Part shown: one piece after another, positions 1 to 6,018 of the stretch
How the letters are laid out: the number at the start of each line of letters is the position of its first letter
Numbering within the stretch: the stretch's first letter is position 1
NCBI GenBank assembly: GCA_030595455.1
Contig: JAUVDF010000032.1
Location: 1 to 8,227, forward strand
Direction of reading: 5' to 3'
Source: Fidelibacterota bacterium
GTDB taxonomy: Bacteria; Fidelibacterota; UBA8477; JABMPR01
DNA length: 8,227 nt
Program-made: the position numbers and the translations under genes
Notes under the pieces: generated by a model
Told to the model about the DNA's origin: nothing
What the model saw: the letters and a program-made list of their open reading frames with translations, nothing else
The model's database searches: none

Positions 1-489
1 AATGTGGCCAGTATGACGGATGATGAATTAGCTCATATTCGTAATAAAAAGATTGGCTTTGTTTTTCAAACCTTCAATCTACTGCCCAAATCCACCAGCT
101 TAAGAAATGTTGAACTGCCCCTGATCTATAATGGTGCAATCAAAGCACATGACCGGAAAGATATGGCCATGCTAGCTCTTGAGCGGGTAGGTCTGGGGGA
201 TCGAGTGCATCACAGACCCAATGAATTATCAGGTGGGCAGAGACAGCGGGTCGCCATTGCACGGGCACTGGTAAATAATCCCGCAATTATCCTCGCTGAT
301 GAACCAACTGGAAACCTGGACTCAAAAACAGGGGAGGAAATCATGGTTCTATTTGATGACCTCCATGACCAGGGGAATACAATTATTCTGGTTACTCACG
401 AAGAGTACATCGCAGAACATGCCCAGCGAGTTGTGAGACTTCTAGATGGAAAAATTGCTGTGGACGAAGCCACCCCAAGAGCAAAATAG
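1..489 (+). CDS. ABC transporter ATP-binding protein, MacB/LolD type (5' partial)
   Basis: This is the C-terminal two thirds or so of an ATPase subunit that powers a MacB/LolD-class exporter from the cytoplasmic face of the inner membrane. The frame is open to base 1, and the N-terminus with the Walker A P-loop lies before the window, so the GTG at 4 is not the true start. Numbering from that GTG, visible motifs are the Q-loop in [11 protein letters not shown] (Q22), the signature [15 protein letters not shown] (75-89), Walker B with catalytic Glu in IILADEP (E100), the D-loop GNLDSKTG, and the switch His in LVTHEE (H132). [10 protein letters not shown] is characteristic of the MacB/LolD/FtsE branch. 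No fused permease follows: the chain stops after DGKI plus a short tail, and two separate permease genes lie downstream (941-3420). The ATPase is cut off from them by the GIY-YIG cassette at 526-903. The family call is firm; the substrate is not visible. Confidence 0.95.
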   Translation, partial: NVASMTDDELAHIRNKKIGFVFQTFNLLPKSTSLRNVELPLIYNGAIKAHDRKDMAMLALERVGLGDRVHHRPNELSGGQRQRVAIARALVNNPAIILADEPTGNLDSKTGEEIMVLFDDLHDQGNTIILVTHEEYIAEHAQRVVRLLDGKIAVDEATPRAK

Positions 490-531
490 ATGATTGTTAA
501 CCAGAAAGTCTTATTGTCAACAATCCACATT

Positions 532-559
532 CGTCATCCCGAGCGGAGTCGAGGGATAA
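532..559 (+). repeat. Left arm of 28-bp inverted repeat (GAGCGGAGTCGA core)
   Basis: The arm begins CGTCATCCCGAG and ends TCGAGGGATAA. Its partner is the inverted arm at 867-894, with one mismatch. The GAGGG at 551-555 lies 11 bases before the ATG at 567 and is the only Shine-Dalgarno-like sequence for the GIY-YIG gene, so the repeat appears to supply that gene's ribosome binding site. In a polycistronic RNA the two arms could pair and mask this site. Confidence 0.9.
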
Positions 560-566
560 CAGCCTA

Positions 567-944
567 ATGAAACAAGGGCAAGTTTACATATTAAAATGTT
601 CAGACGACTCCTTGTACACAGGTGTTCCCAGTAATCTTGAATCCCGTCTTGCACAGCATCAGGAAGGTGCTGTACTAGGCTATACTCACTCGAAACGACC
701 TGTTGAATTGGTTTGGAATACTGATACAATGCCAATTCAGGATGCAATCGTTCTGGAAAAACAAATCAAAAACTGGGGAAGAGATAAGAAGTTGGCACTT
801 ATCCAGGAAAATTGGGACACACTACACTTGTTAGCAGAGTGTAAAAACGTGAGTCACCACAAATATTTATCCCTCGACTCCGCTCGTGATGACGGTCAAT
901 GTGTTCTGAATGATACCGATGACACATTTGCAGGCAGGGTATGA
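567..944 (+). CDS. GIY-YIG domain endonuclease, small YhbQ/UPF0213-like
   Basis: A 125-residue protein whose first 85 or so residues are a single GIY-YIG nuclease domain. The GIY strand is VYILKC (residues 6-11), the YIG strand is LYTG (16-19), the conserved helix Arg is R27 in LESRLAQH, the region GYTHSKRPVELVW (38-50) is typical of the YhbQ-like group, and the metal-binding Glu is E64 in LEKQIKNW. The nuclease residues look intact. One departure is Pro21 in YTGVPSN, where relatives usually have Thr or Ser. No additional DNA-binding domain is present. Residues 101-109 (LSLDSARDD) are encoded by the right repeat arm, and 15 more codons run on to a TGA that overlaps the next gene's ATG (ATGA at 941-944), so the tail is probably not part of the fold. 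The start at ATG 567 uses GAGGG inside the left arm. The gene interrupts an ABC transporter operon. The cellular role is unknown; a mobility or repeat-maintenance role is only inferred. Confidence 0.85.
   Translation: MKQGQVYILKCSDDSLYTGVPSNLESRLAQHQEGAVLGYTHSKRPVELVWNTDTMPIQDAIVLEKQIKNWGRDKKLALIQENWDTLHLLAECKNVSHHKYLSLDSARDDGQCVLNDTDDTFAGRV
867..894 (-). repeat. Right arm of 28-bp inverted repeat
   Basis: On the minus strand this reads CGTCATCACGAG and so on, identical to 532-559 except for one base. It lies inside the 3' end of the GIY-YIG reading frame, where it encodes LSLDSARDD. It ends 46 bases before the permease start codon at 941. Confidence 0.9.
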
Positions 945-2161
945 GAAGTTTTTTCTGGGAAAATATGCGGATCGCGTTGTCCGAATTATGGGGACATAAA
1001 ACCAGAACTATTTTAACCGGTACCGGTATTGTCATCGGGATTATTGCTGTATCATTAATGTCCACTCTGATTAGCGGAGTGGATGGCTTATTTGAAAATA
1101 GTATGAAATTCCTGGGCAGGGGCAATTTATATGTAGAGAAATGGCCCTGGTTTGGTGACGAAGACTGGTGGACTTTAAGAAATAGACCCCGTATTGAACT
1201 TGAGATGGCAGATGATATCAGGGAGCGATCTGAATATGCGATGGTGGTTGCTACCGAAAGGGGGCGATCTGCGAATCTCAGCTATAAAGATTTATCCTCA
1301 GAAAACATCTTTGTTCATGGTGTTACGGCAAACTACCCGGAAGTATCAACAGTAGATGTTGAATTTGGACGTTTTTTTACTGAGTCTGAAGATCGAACAG
1401 GTGCTCAAGTCATTCTGCTCGGTACTGATGTAGCCAAAGCCCTATTCCCCCTTGAGAATCCTATCGATAAAATGATTTTTGCAGGATCCTCACGTTTCCG
1501 GGTTATTGGTGTTTTAGCTGAAATGGGTAAATTTTTGGGTGCCTTTTCACAGGACACTCAGGTGTTGATTCCCATGGAAACTTTCAATAAGATTTTCCAC
1601 GGTCCCTATGGAATGCGACGCATAACGGTAAAAGTACCGGAGGAATATGTGGAAGATGCCAAGGAAGAACTCACAGGCATTGTACGTGTTTTACGCGGTC
1701 AGAAACCGGGTGAAAAGGATAATTTTGCAGTGAATCAACAGGAGTCTTTCCGGCAGACCTACCAGGGTATCAAAGTAGCAATTGGTGGAACGGGTTTGAT
1801 TATTACGGCACTTTCGCTATTGGTTGGGGGAATTGGAATAGCCAATATCATGTTTGTCTCTGTCAAAGAACGTACGAGGGAAATTGGTGTCCGCAAGGCC
1901 CTGGGAGCAACTCGAGGTCAGATTCAGGGACAATTTCTCATTGAGGCCATGGTTATCACAGCCTCAGGAGGGCTAGTCGGACTCATCATTTCAACTATGG
2001 CTAGTTTTGCGATCAATAAATTTCTATTCCCAGCGACCATGTCCTTTGGAGTAGCGTTCATGGCAATCGCCCTTAGTGCCGCCGTTGGTCTGTTTGCCGG
2101 CCTGGCACCAGCAAGAAAAGGTGCAAAGCTCGATCCTATTGAAGCGCTGAGGTATGAGTAA
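941..2161 (+). CDS. ABC transporter permease, MacB/FtsX type (first of two)
   Basis: A 406-residue inner-membrane permease with standard stand-alone MacB architecture. There is an N-terminal transmembrane helix at about 24-46, a large periplasmic MacB core-type domain at about 48-280, and three C-terminal helices at about 285-310, 336-360 and 376-395. The cytoplasmic coupling segment REIGVRKALGATR (323-335) contacts the ATPase in this family, and the chain ends with the typical DPIEALRYE. It should pair with the next gene's product as a heterodimer driven by the ATPase encoded at 1-489. The ATG overlaps the TGA of the GIY-YIG gene (ATGA); an AGGG lies just ahead of it, so translation may be partly coupled. 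Such systems export macrolides, peptides, lipoproteins or siderophores together with a periplasmic adaptor, and nothing here tells which. The adaptor, if any, would lie upstream of the window. Confidence 0.94.
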   Translation: MRSFFWENMRIALSELWGHKTRTILTGTGIVIGIIAVSLMSTLISGVDGLFENSMKFLGRGNLYVEKWPWFGDEDWWTLRNRPRIELEMADDIRERSEYAMVVATERGRSANLSYKDLSSENIFVHGVTANYPEVSTVDVEFGRFFTESEDRTGAQVILLGTDVAKALFPLENPIDKMIFAGSSRFRVIGVLAEMGKFLGAFSQDTQVLIPMETFNKIFHGPYGMRRITVKVPEEYVEDAKEELTGIVRVLRGQKPGEKDNFAVNQQESFRQTYQGIKVAIGGTGLIITALSLLVGGIGIANIMFVSVKERTREIGVRKALGATRGQIQGQFLIEAMVITASGGLVGLIISTMASFAINKFLFPATMSFGVAFMAIALSAAVGLFAGLAPARKGAKLDPIEALRYE

Positions 2162-2163
2162 TT

Positions 2164-3420
2164 ATGTATATTCGCACTACCCTTAAAACCCTCAACGATG
2201 CTTTCTTTATGGCCCTGGAAGCTATTCGTGACAACCTGTTACGCTCAATTCTCACACTCCTGGGCATTGTGATTGGTGTGTTTGCTATTATTGCAGTTAT
2301 GACAGCTATTAGAACCTTGGAATCATCCATTAACTCTGGTCTGAATGTATTCGGGTCAGATGTAATATTTGTTCAAAAAACCCCGGTTATACAAATGGGA
2401 GATCATTCTAGTCGGAGAAAGTACTGGAGCCGCCCCAATATTACCTATGAAGTGGCCCTTGAACTTAGAGAAAGAATGCTAGGGGCTGAGTTCGTCAGTG
2501 TTCAGGATGGTACGGGTGGCAAGACGATCCGCTACAAGAAAGAAAAGACCAATCCCAATGTTGGTGTTCAAGGGATGGACGAATGGGGTTTAGAAGCCCT
2601 CAACCAGAGCCTGGATTATGGTCGGAATTTCATCGCTGAGGATATGGAGTATAATCGGCGCGTTGTTATTCTTGGTACTGACGTTATTGACAAGCTATTC
2701 CCATTTTTTGACCCTATGGATCAGACAATTATGATTAATGGAATCGGCTTTGATGTGATTGGCACTCTGCAACGTAAAGGTGAGATGTTTGGTCAAAGCC
2801 AGGATAATTTTGTTATCATTCCCATTACCACATATCTACAGTATTTCAGTCAACGTTGGACTTCTTTAGGTATTTCAATTAAAGCACCCAATGAAGAAAG
2901 CTTTGACATCATCAAGGAAGAAGCCACTGATCAAATGCGAATTGTCAGGGGCTTGAGACCAGATGAAGAAAATGATTTTGAAGTAACCTCTAACGACGCT
3001 TTAATCAAAACTTTCGGGGCATTTACCGCAGGTATTAAACTTTTTGCAGGAGCCGTAAGTGTGATTGCTCTGGTTGTTGCTGGCATCGGTATTATGAACA
3101 TCATGTTGGTTTCAGTGAGTGAGCGTATTAAAGAAATTGGCGTGCGTAAGGCGATTGGAGCAACCCGCAACAATATCCTGTTTCAGTTTCTACTCGAGGC
3201 TGTATTCCTGTCCTTAATTGGAGGGGTAATCGGTGTAATGCTCGGAGTAGGTGTGGGAAATATGATTACCCTGGTGATGAAGAACGTTGACACGGTAATC
3301 CCCGTTGACTGGGTTTTTATTGGGCTTTTTACCTGTTCCTTTATCGGGATTGTATTTGGGATCTATCCAGCCTACAAAGCAGCCGGGCTTGATCCAATCG
3401 AATCGTTGCGTCACGAATAA
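2164..3420 (+). CDS. ABC transporter permease, MacB/FtsX type (second of two)
   Basis: A 418-residue paralogue of the preceding permease with the same plan. Helix 1 is at about 27-49, the periplasmic core at about 50-295, and helices 2-4 at about 299-325, 346-372 and 390-408. The coupling motif KEIGVRKAIGATR (333-345) and the C-terminal LDPIESLRHE match the first permease. Both periplasmic domains share blocks such as VVILGTDVIDKLFP here and VILLGTDVAKALFP in its partner, which supports an old tandem duplication. Only two bases separate it from the upstream stop codon, and the TGAGG at 2148-2152 that serves as its ribosome binding site lies inside the upstream gene, so the pair is translated from one transcript. 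The expected role is the other half of a heterodimeric exporter. The family call is firm, the substrate unknown. Confidence 0.94.
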   Translation: MYIRTTLKTLNDAFFMALEAIRDNLLRSILTLLGIVIGVFAIIAVMTAIRTLESSINSGLNVFGSDVIFVQKTPVIQMGDHSSRRKYWSRPNITYEVALELRERMLGAEFVSVQDGTGGKTIRYKKEKTNPNVGVQGMDEWGLEALNQSLDYGRNFIAEDMEYNRRVVILGTDVIDKLFPFFDPMDQTIMINGIGFDVIGTLQRKGEMFGQSQDNFVIIPITTYLQYFSQRWTSLGISIKAPNEESFDIIKEEATDQMRIVRGLRPDEENDFEVTSNDALIKTFGAFTAGIKLFAGAVSVIALVVAGIGIMNIMLVSVSERIKEIGVRKAIGATRNNILFQFLLEAVFLSLIGGVIGVMLGVGVGNMITLVMKNVDTVIPVDWVFIGLFTCSFIGIVFGIYPAYKAAGLDPIESLRHE

Positions 3421-3495
3421 TACCGTAGAATATCTGTAGACTATTAAATACCCAATTACATTATGGATTAAAATTAGAAAGCGAATGGAAATAAG

Positions 3496-4152
3496 ATGAG
3501 CAAATATATACAATTTGGTGAGAAGGTTGATGGTTATAGCATCCCAGTTTTAAATGAACGTGAGATCAGGGCAACTGCCGGATTACTCTTTCTGGTCATG
3601 CTATTCTCAATTCAAGCTGCGGCCGGGGATGGAAACTTTACACCACTAAAATATTCCGTTACTTTCTTTCTGGCGGATATGTTGATTCGTGTTTTTATCA
3701 ACCCCAAATACTCCCCTTCCCTCATTGTAGGTAGGTGGATTGTTAGAAATCAAACCCCTGAATATGTGGGTGCTCAGCAGAAGAAATTTGCATGGTACAT
3801 CGGGATAGGTATGGCGCTGGTGATGTTTGTTTTGATTATTCTGGTTAACTCATACAGTCCGATTACAGGTCTCATCTGTTTAATTTGTCTCATCTTCCTA
3901 TTCTTTGAGTCAGCTTTTGGCATTTGTTTAGGATGTAAATTCTACTCACTTGTTTATAAAGAAAAAGCTCAGTACTGCCCTGGTGAGGTTTGTGAGGTCA
4001 AAGATCGACAGGAGATTCAGAAAACGACAAAACCCCAATTATTTATCCTACTAGGTGCGGTTATAGTTATGGTTTTGATCGTAGCGATCTTTAATGACTT
4101 CTATAGCGTACCACCCTACGATTTATTTGGTCTTGAAAAAGGTATGCATTAG
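3496..4152 (+). CDS. DUF4395-type integral membrane protein
   Basis: A 218-residue membrane protein I assign to the DUF4395 family on motif recollection. It has about five hydrophobic helices, roughly at 26-44, 51-68, 98-118, 122-143 and 181-201. Family-like motifs are the N-terminal lead into VLNEREIRATAG, the loop NPKYSP (69-74), the segment TPEYVGAQQKKFAW (87-100), and FGICLGCKFY (141-150) with a CxxC (C144, C147). A second pair follows in QYCPGEVCEVKD (C161, C166). The four cysteines could form a redox or metal site near a membrane face; that is inference, since the family has no established function that I know of. GGAA at 3487-3490 lies five bases before the ATG. The gene follows the second permease by 75 bases, on the same strand, with no terminator seen between them, so co-transcription is possible but a functional link is unproven. 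It converges on proS. Confidence 0.85.
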   Translation: MSKYIQFGEKVDGYSIPVLNEREIRATAGLLFLVMLFSIQAAAGDGNFTPLKYSVTFFLADMLIRVFINPKYSPSLIVGRWIVRNQTPEYVGAQQKKFAWYIGIGMALVMFVLIILVNSYSPITGLICLICLIFLFFESAFGICLGCKFYSLVYKEKAQYCPGEVCEVKDRQEIQKTTKPQLFILLGAVIVMVLIVAIFNDFYSVPPYDLFGLEKGMH

Positions 4153-4170
4153 AGAGAAAATTCGATTTAA

Positions 4171-4200
4171 TAAAAAAGCCCCAATCATCTGATTAGGGCT
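4171..4200 (-). terminator. Rho-independent terminator of proS
   Basis: Read on the minus strand, the 10-base arms AGCCCTAATC and GATTGGGGCT pair around the loop AGAT (stem 4177-4200) with one G-U wobble, and the stem is followed directly by a run of six U. On the plus strand the same position becomes a C-A mismatch and no U-tract follows, so this serves proS, whose stop codon lies 36 bases upstream, rather than the DUF4395 gene converging from the other side. Confidence 0.88.
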
Positions 4201-4235
4201 TCTGAATTCTGACTTCTAGCTACTGAGTTCTATAT

Positions 4236-5675
4236 CTAATAGGCCTTAGCAAAGATCACGAGTTGATCACTCTCTTCACCTGAATAAATACATTTGCCAC
4301 TCTTTCCAGGTTGATCAAAAGGAATACAACGGATCGTCGCTTTAGTCTCGTTTTTAATTTTTTCTTCAACCTCAGCTGAACCATTCCAATAGGCTTTAAT
4401 AAAACCACCTTTGGTCTCGAGAATTTCTTTGAACTCATCCCAGGTCTGAGCTGTATGGGTGTTCTCTTCACGGAAATCTAAAGCACGCTGAAACAGTTCA
4501 TCTTGAACTGTGACGACTTGTTCACTCAGGAAACTGACCAGCTCATCCATTTTGATGAAATGTTTGGCACCGGAATGTCTGATGACAACCACAGCCTGAC
4601 CTTTTTCAATATCTTTAGGACCAAGCTCTACGCGCATGGGAACCCCGCGCATTTCCCACTCATTGAACTTGAATCCAGGTGAGCTTTTCTCATCATCATC
4701 AACATGTACTCGAACTTCAGCTTTATGTAAATCAGCTACCAACGCATCGACTTTGTCCATGACTAGATCTTTGGTATCATTTCTGAAGATAGGGATGATG
4801 ACGACCTGGTAGGGAGCCACTTTTGGAGGTAAAATCAATCCTTTATCGTCACCATGTGACATGATCAGACCACCAACCAGACGGGTACTGACACCCCAGC
4901 TAGTGGCGTACACAAATTCTTCTTTATTGTCTTTATTCTGGAAGGTGACTTCAAAAGCTTTGGCAAATTTCTGTCCAAGGTAGTGGCTGGTCCCAGCTTG
5001 AAGTGCTTTGGTATCCCGCATCATGGCTTCAATTGAATAAGTACTGACCGCTCCAGCAAATTTTTCTGATTCCGATTTTTTTCCAGTGATCACTGGCATG
5101 GCCATATAATCTTCAGCAAAGCGACGATAGACATTCAGCATGGTCAGGGTCTCTTCCTGGGCTTCTTCTTCTGTTGCATGAGCTGTATGGCCTTCCTGCC
5201 ATAGGAATTCGGTAGTTCTCAAGAATAAGCGAGTACGCATTTCCCAGCGGACTACGTTAGCCCACTGATTAATTAACAGGGGTAAATCCCGGTAGGATGA
5301 AATCCATTTCTTATACATGTGCCAGATGATGGTTTCAGAGGTTGGACGAACCACTAAAGCTTCATCCAATTTCTTGCCACCGGCATGTGTGACTACTGCT
5401 ACTTCTGGGGCAAAGCCCTCAACATGCTCAGCTTCTTTTTGCAAGAAATGCTCTGGAATGAACATGGGGAAGTAGGCATTGACATGACCAGTGTCCTTAA
5501 ACATCTGATCCAGGATGCTCTGAAATTTTTCCCAAATGGCGTATCCATACGGTCGAATGACCATGGTTCCTTTTACTGGACCATAATCAGCCAGCTTCGC
5601 TTGCCTGACGACATCAGTGTACCATTTTGAGAAATCTTCGCTTTGTTTTGTTACCCCTTTTGACACTGCGGGCAT
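4236..5675 (-). CDS. proS: Prolyl-tRNA synthetase, archaeal/eukaryotic-like short type
   Basis: Cytoplasmic class II synthetase that charges tRNA-Pro with proline using ATP. It is complete at 479 residues and lacks the editing insertion of E. coli-type ProRS. Visible in order: N-terminal [15 protein letters not shown]; motif 1 region around [13 protein letters not shown] (38-50); the proline-binding loop [13 protein letters not shown] (108-120, T112 and E114); motif 2 [20 protein letters not shown] (143-162); [14 protein letters not shown] (226-239); motif 3 in [14 protein letters not shown] (266-279); the anticodon-binding domain from about 285 (PYQVVIIPI); and a C-terminal zinc-domain-like region ending in the family's terminal Tyr (FAKAY). 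Only two cysteines remain there (C450, C462), so the four-Cys zinc site known from some relatives is degenerate. The ATG at 5675 abuts AGAAAGG with no spacer. A GTG at 5666 has that same site at 8-base spacing and would begin [11 protein letters not shown], closer to typical family N-termini, so the true start may be 5666. Transcription ends at 4171-4200. Confidence 0.97.
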   Translation of the reverse strand: MPAVSKGVTKQSEDFSKWYTDVVRQAKLADYGPVKGTMVIRPYGYAIWEKFQSILDQMFKDTGHVNAYFPMFIPEHFLQKEAEHVEGFAPEVAVVTHAGGKKLDEALVVRPTSETIIWHMYKKWISSYRDLPLLINQWANVVRWEMRTRLFLRTTEFLWQEGHTAHATEEEAQEETLTMLNVYRRFAEDYMAMPVITGKKSESEKFAGAVSTYSIEAMMRDTKALQAGTSHYLGQKFAKAFEVTFQNKDNKEEFVYATSWGVSTRLVGGLIMSHGDDKGLILPPKVAPYQVVIIPIFRNDTKDLVMDKVDALVADLHKAEVRVHVDDDEKSSPGFKFNEWEMRGVPMRVELGPKDIEKGQAVVVIRHSGAKHFIKMDELVSFLSEQVVTVQDELFQRALDFREENTHTAQTWDEFKEILETKGGFIKAYWNGSAEVEEKIKNETKATIRCIPFDQPGKSGKCIYSGEESDQLVIFAKAY

Positions 5676-5682
5676 CCTTTCT
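5675..5682 (-). promoter_or_regulatory. Ribosome binding site of proS, favouring a GTG start at 5666
   Basis: AGAAAGGA on the minus strand. It touches the ATG at 5675-5673, too close for normal initiation there, but stands eight bases ahead of the in-frame GTG at 5666-5664. This makes the GTG the better-spaced start and would shorten ProRS by three residues. Confidence 0.5.
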
Positions 5683-5791
5683 GTATAGTTCTACTCCGGT
5701 CATTCGGAACAGCGCCACAATCATAACATGTACACCCCTCTGACACAATGGTGAATACAGAAGCAACAACATAAATTAATCCAACCTGGAT

Positions 5792-5811
5792 CGTCATCCT
5801 GTGCACTTCGA
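5792..5811. repeat. Partial copy of the dispersed repeat
   Basis: These 20 bases, beginning CGTCATCC and ending ACTTCGA, match the minus-strand reading of the right half of the 5843-5896 palindrome at 17 of 20 positions. The copy has no partner arm nearby, so it is probably a decayed or truncated repeat. Confidence 0.5.
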
Positions 5812-5842
5812 TAATATGTTTGCAGAGCAATAGTCTCATGTT

Positions 5843-5896
5843 CGTCATCCCTCGATGGAGCCTGTACCGAGCGAAGTCGAAGTACTCGGGATGACG
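5843..5896. repeat. Palindromic dispersed repeat, same family as the cassette ends
   Basis: The outer arms CGTCATCCC (5843-5851) and GGGATGACG (5888-5896) are perfect inverted copies. The interior carries CCGAGCGAAGTCGA (5867-5880), which matches the core of the inverted repeat around the GIY-YIG gene apart from A for G, and GTAC on each side of that core. It encodes nothing and resembles a non-autonomous, MITE- or REP-like copy sitting between divergent promoters. Confidence 0.75.
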
Positions 5897-6003
5897 GTTC
5901 TAAAGCTTGTATAAAGGGAAAGTGACCTCACGCAAAACATCAATCCTAGTAGAATTCAGGACTTGTCTTAAACATTAGCAAGTACTACCATATCTGCCAG
6001 AAC

Positions 6004-6010
6004 AAAGGGG
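6004..6010 (+). promoter_or_regulatory. Strong ribosome binding site ahead of an ATC start
   Basis: AAAGGGG followed by an eight-base spacer leads to ATC AAA AAA AGC at 6019, the exact beginning of an in-frame signal peptide. No comparable site precedes the GTG at 6157, where the upstream bases are AATAATCAGTAAATCT. This site decides the start of the LPP20-like gene in favour of 6019. Confidence 0.65.
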
Positions 6011-6018
6011 TCGTTCCA

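Larger units (their letters stand above)
526..903 (+). mobile_element. Candidate mobile cassette: GIY-YIG gene inside a 28-bp inverted repeat
   Basis: Bases 532-559 and the reverse complement of 867-894 match at 27 of 28 positions (C versus A at the eighth base). Outside them CACATT (526-531) is mirrored by AATGTG (898-903) after a 3-base offset, which may be chance. The enclosed DNA holds a single gene, for a GIY-YIG nuclease. The unit separates an ABC ATPase gene from its permease genes, which in this transporter class normally adjoin. The same repeat core occurs without any gene at 5843-5896. I see no convincing target-site duplication. Mobility is inferred from the inverted ends, the nuclease cargo, the dispersed copies and the disrupted operon; no movement is demonstrated. 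Confidence 0.5.
5676..6018. other. Divergent intergenic region with repeat-family copies
   Basis: About 340 bases between divergently transcribed proS (minus) and the LPP20-like gene (plus). It must hold both promoters, but I find no strong one. For the plus gene the best pair is TTGTCT at 5963-5968 and TACCAT at 5986-5991 with a 17-base spacer, each matching consensus at only four of six bases. The region also contains a palindromic repeat at 5843-5896 and a fragment of it at 5792-5811. A short minus-strand frame at 5651-5797 (48 codons) encodes a hydrophobic stretch followed by a CxCxxC and a CPQC; I do not call it as a gene. No tRNA or riboswitch was recognised by eye. Confidence 0.6.

Noticed and set aside
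511..531. Target-site duplication flanking the GIY-YIG cassette
   Set aside because: GTCAA occurs at 516-520 and 895-899, but the left copy is 11 bases from the repeat arm while the right copy abuts it, so it is not a convincing duplication.
517..747. Minus-strand frame of 76 codons opposite the GIY-YIG gene
   Set aside because: It is antisense to a well-supported nuclease domain and shows no recognisable family motif.
799..1125. Minus-strand frame of 108 codons across the right repeat arm and permease start
   Set aside because: It lies opposite the nuclease and permease coding sequences and resembles no family; it is a shadow frame.
2931..3513. Two antisense frames opposite the second permease and the intergenic gap after it
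   Set aside because: The strongly conserved permease motifs on the plus strand explain this stretch, and the antisense products have no recognisable features.
4201..4232. Imperfect repetition of CTGAATTCTGA and CTGAGTTCT between the terminator and the proS stop
   Set aside because: The units are short and imperfect; it is too little to distinguish from chance low-complexity sequence.
4256..4471. Basic 71-codon minus-strand frame within the 3' end of proS
   Set aside because: It is in the wrong frame inside a clearly coding synthetase domain.
5963..5991. Possible promoter TTGTCT-17-TACCAT for the LPP20-like gene
   Set aside because: Both hexamers match consensus at only four of six bases, and the organism's promoter type is unknown, so it is mentioned in the intergenic entry but not called.
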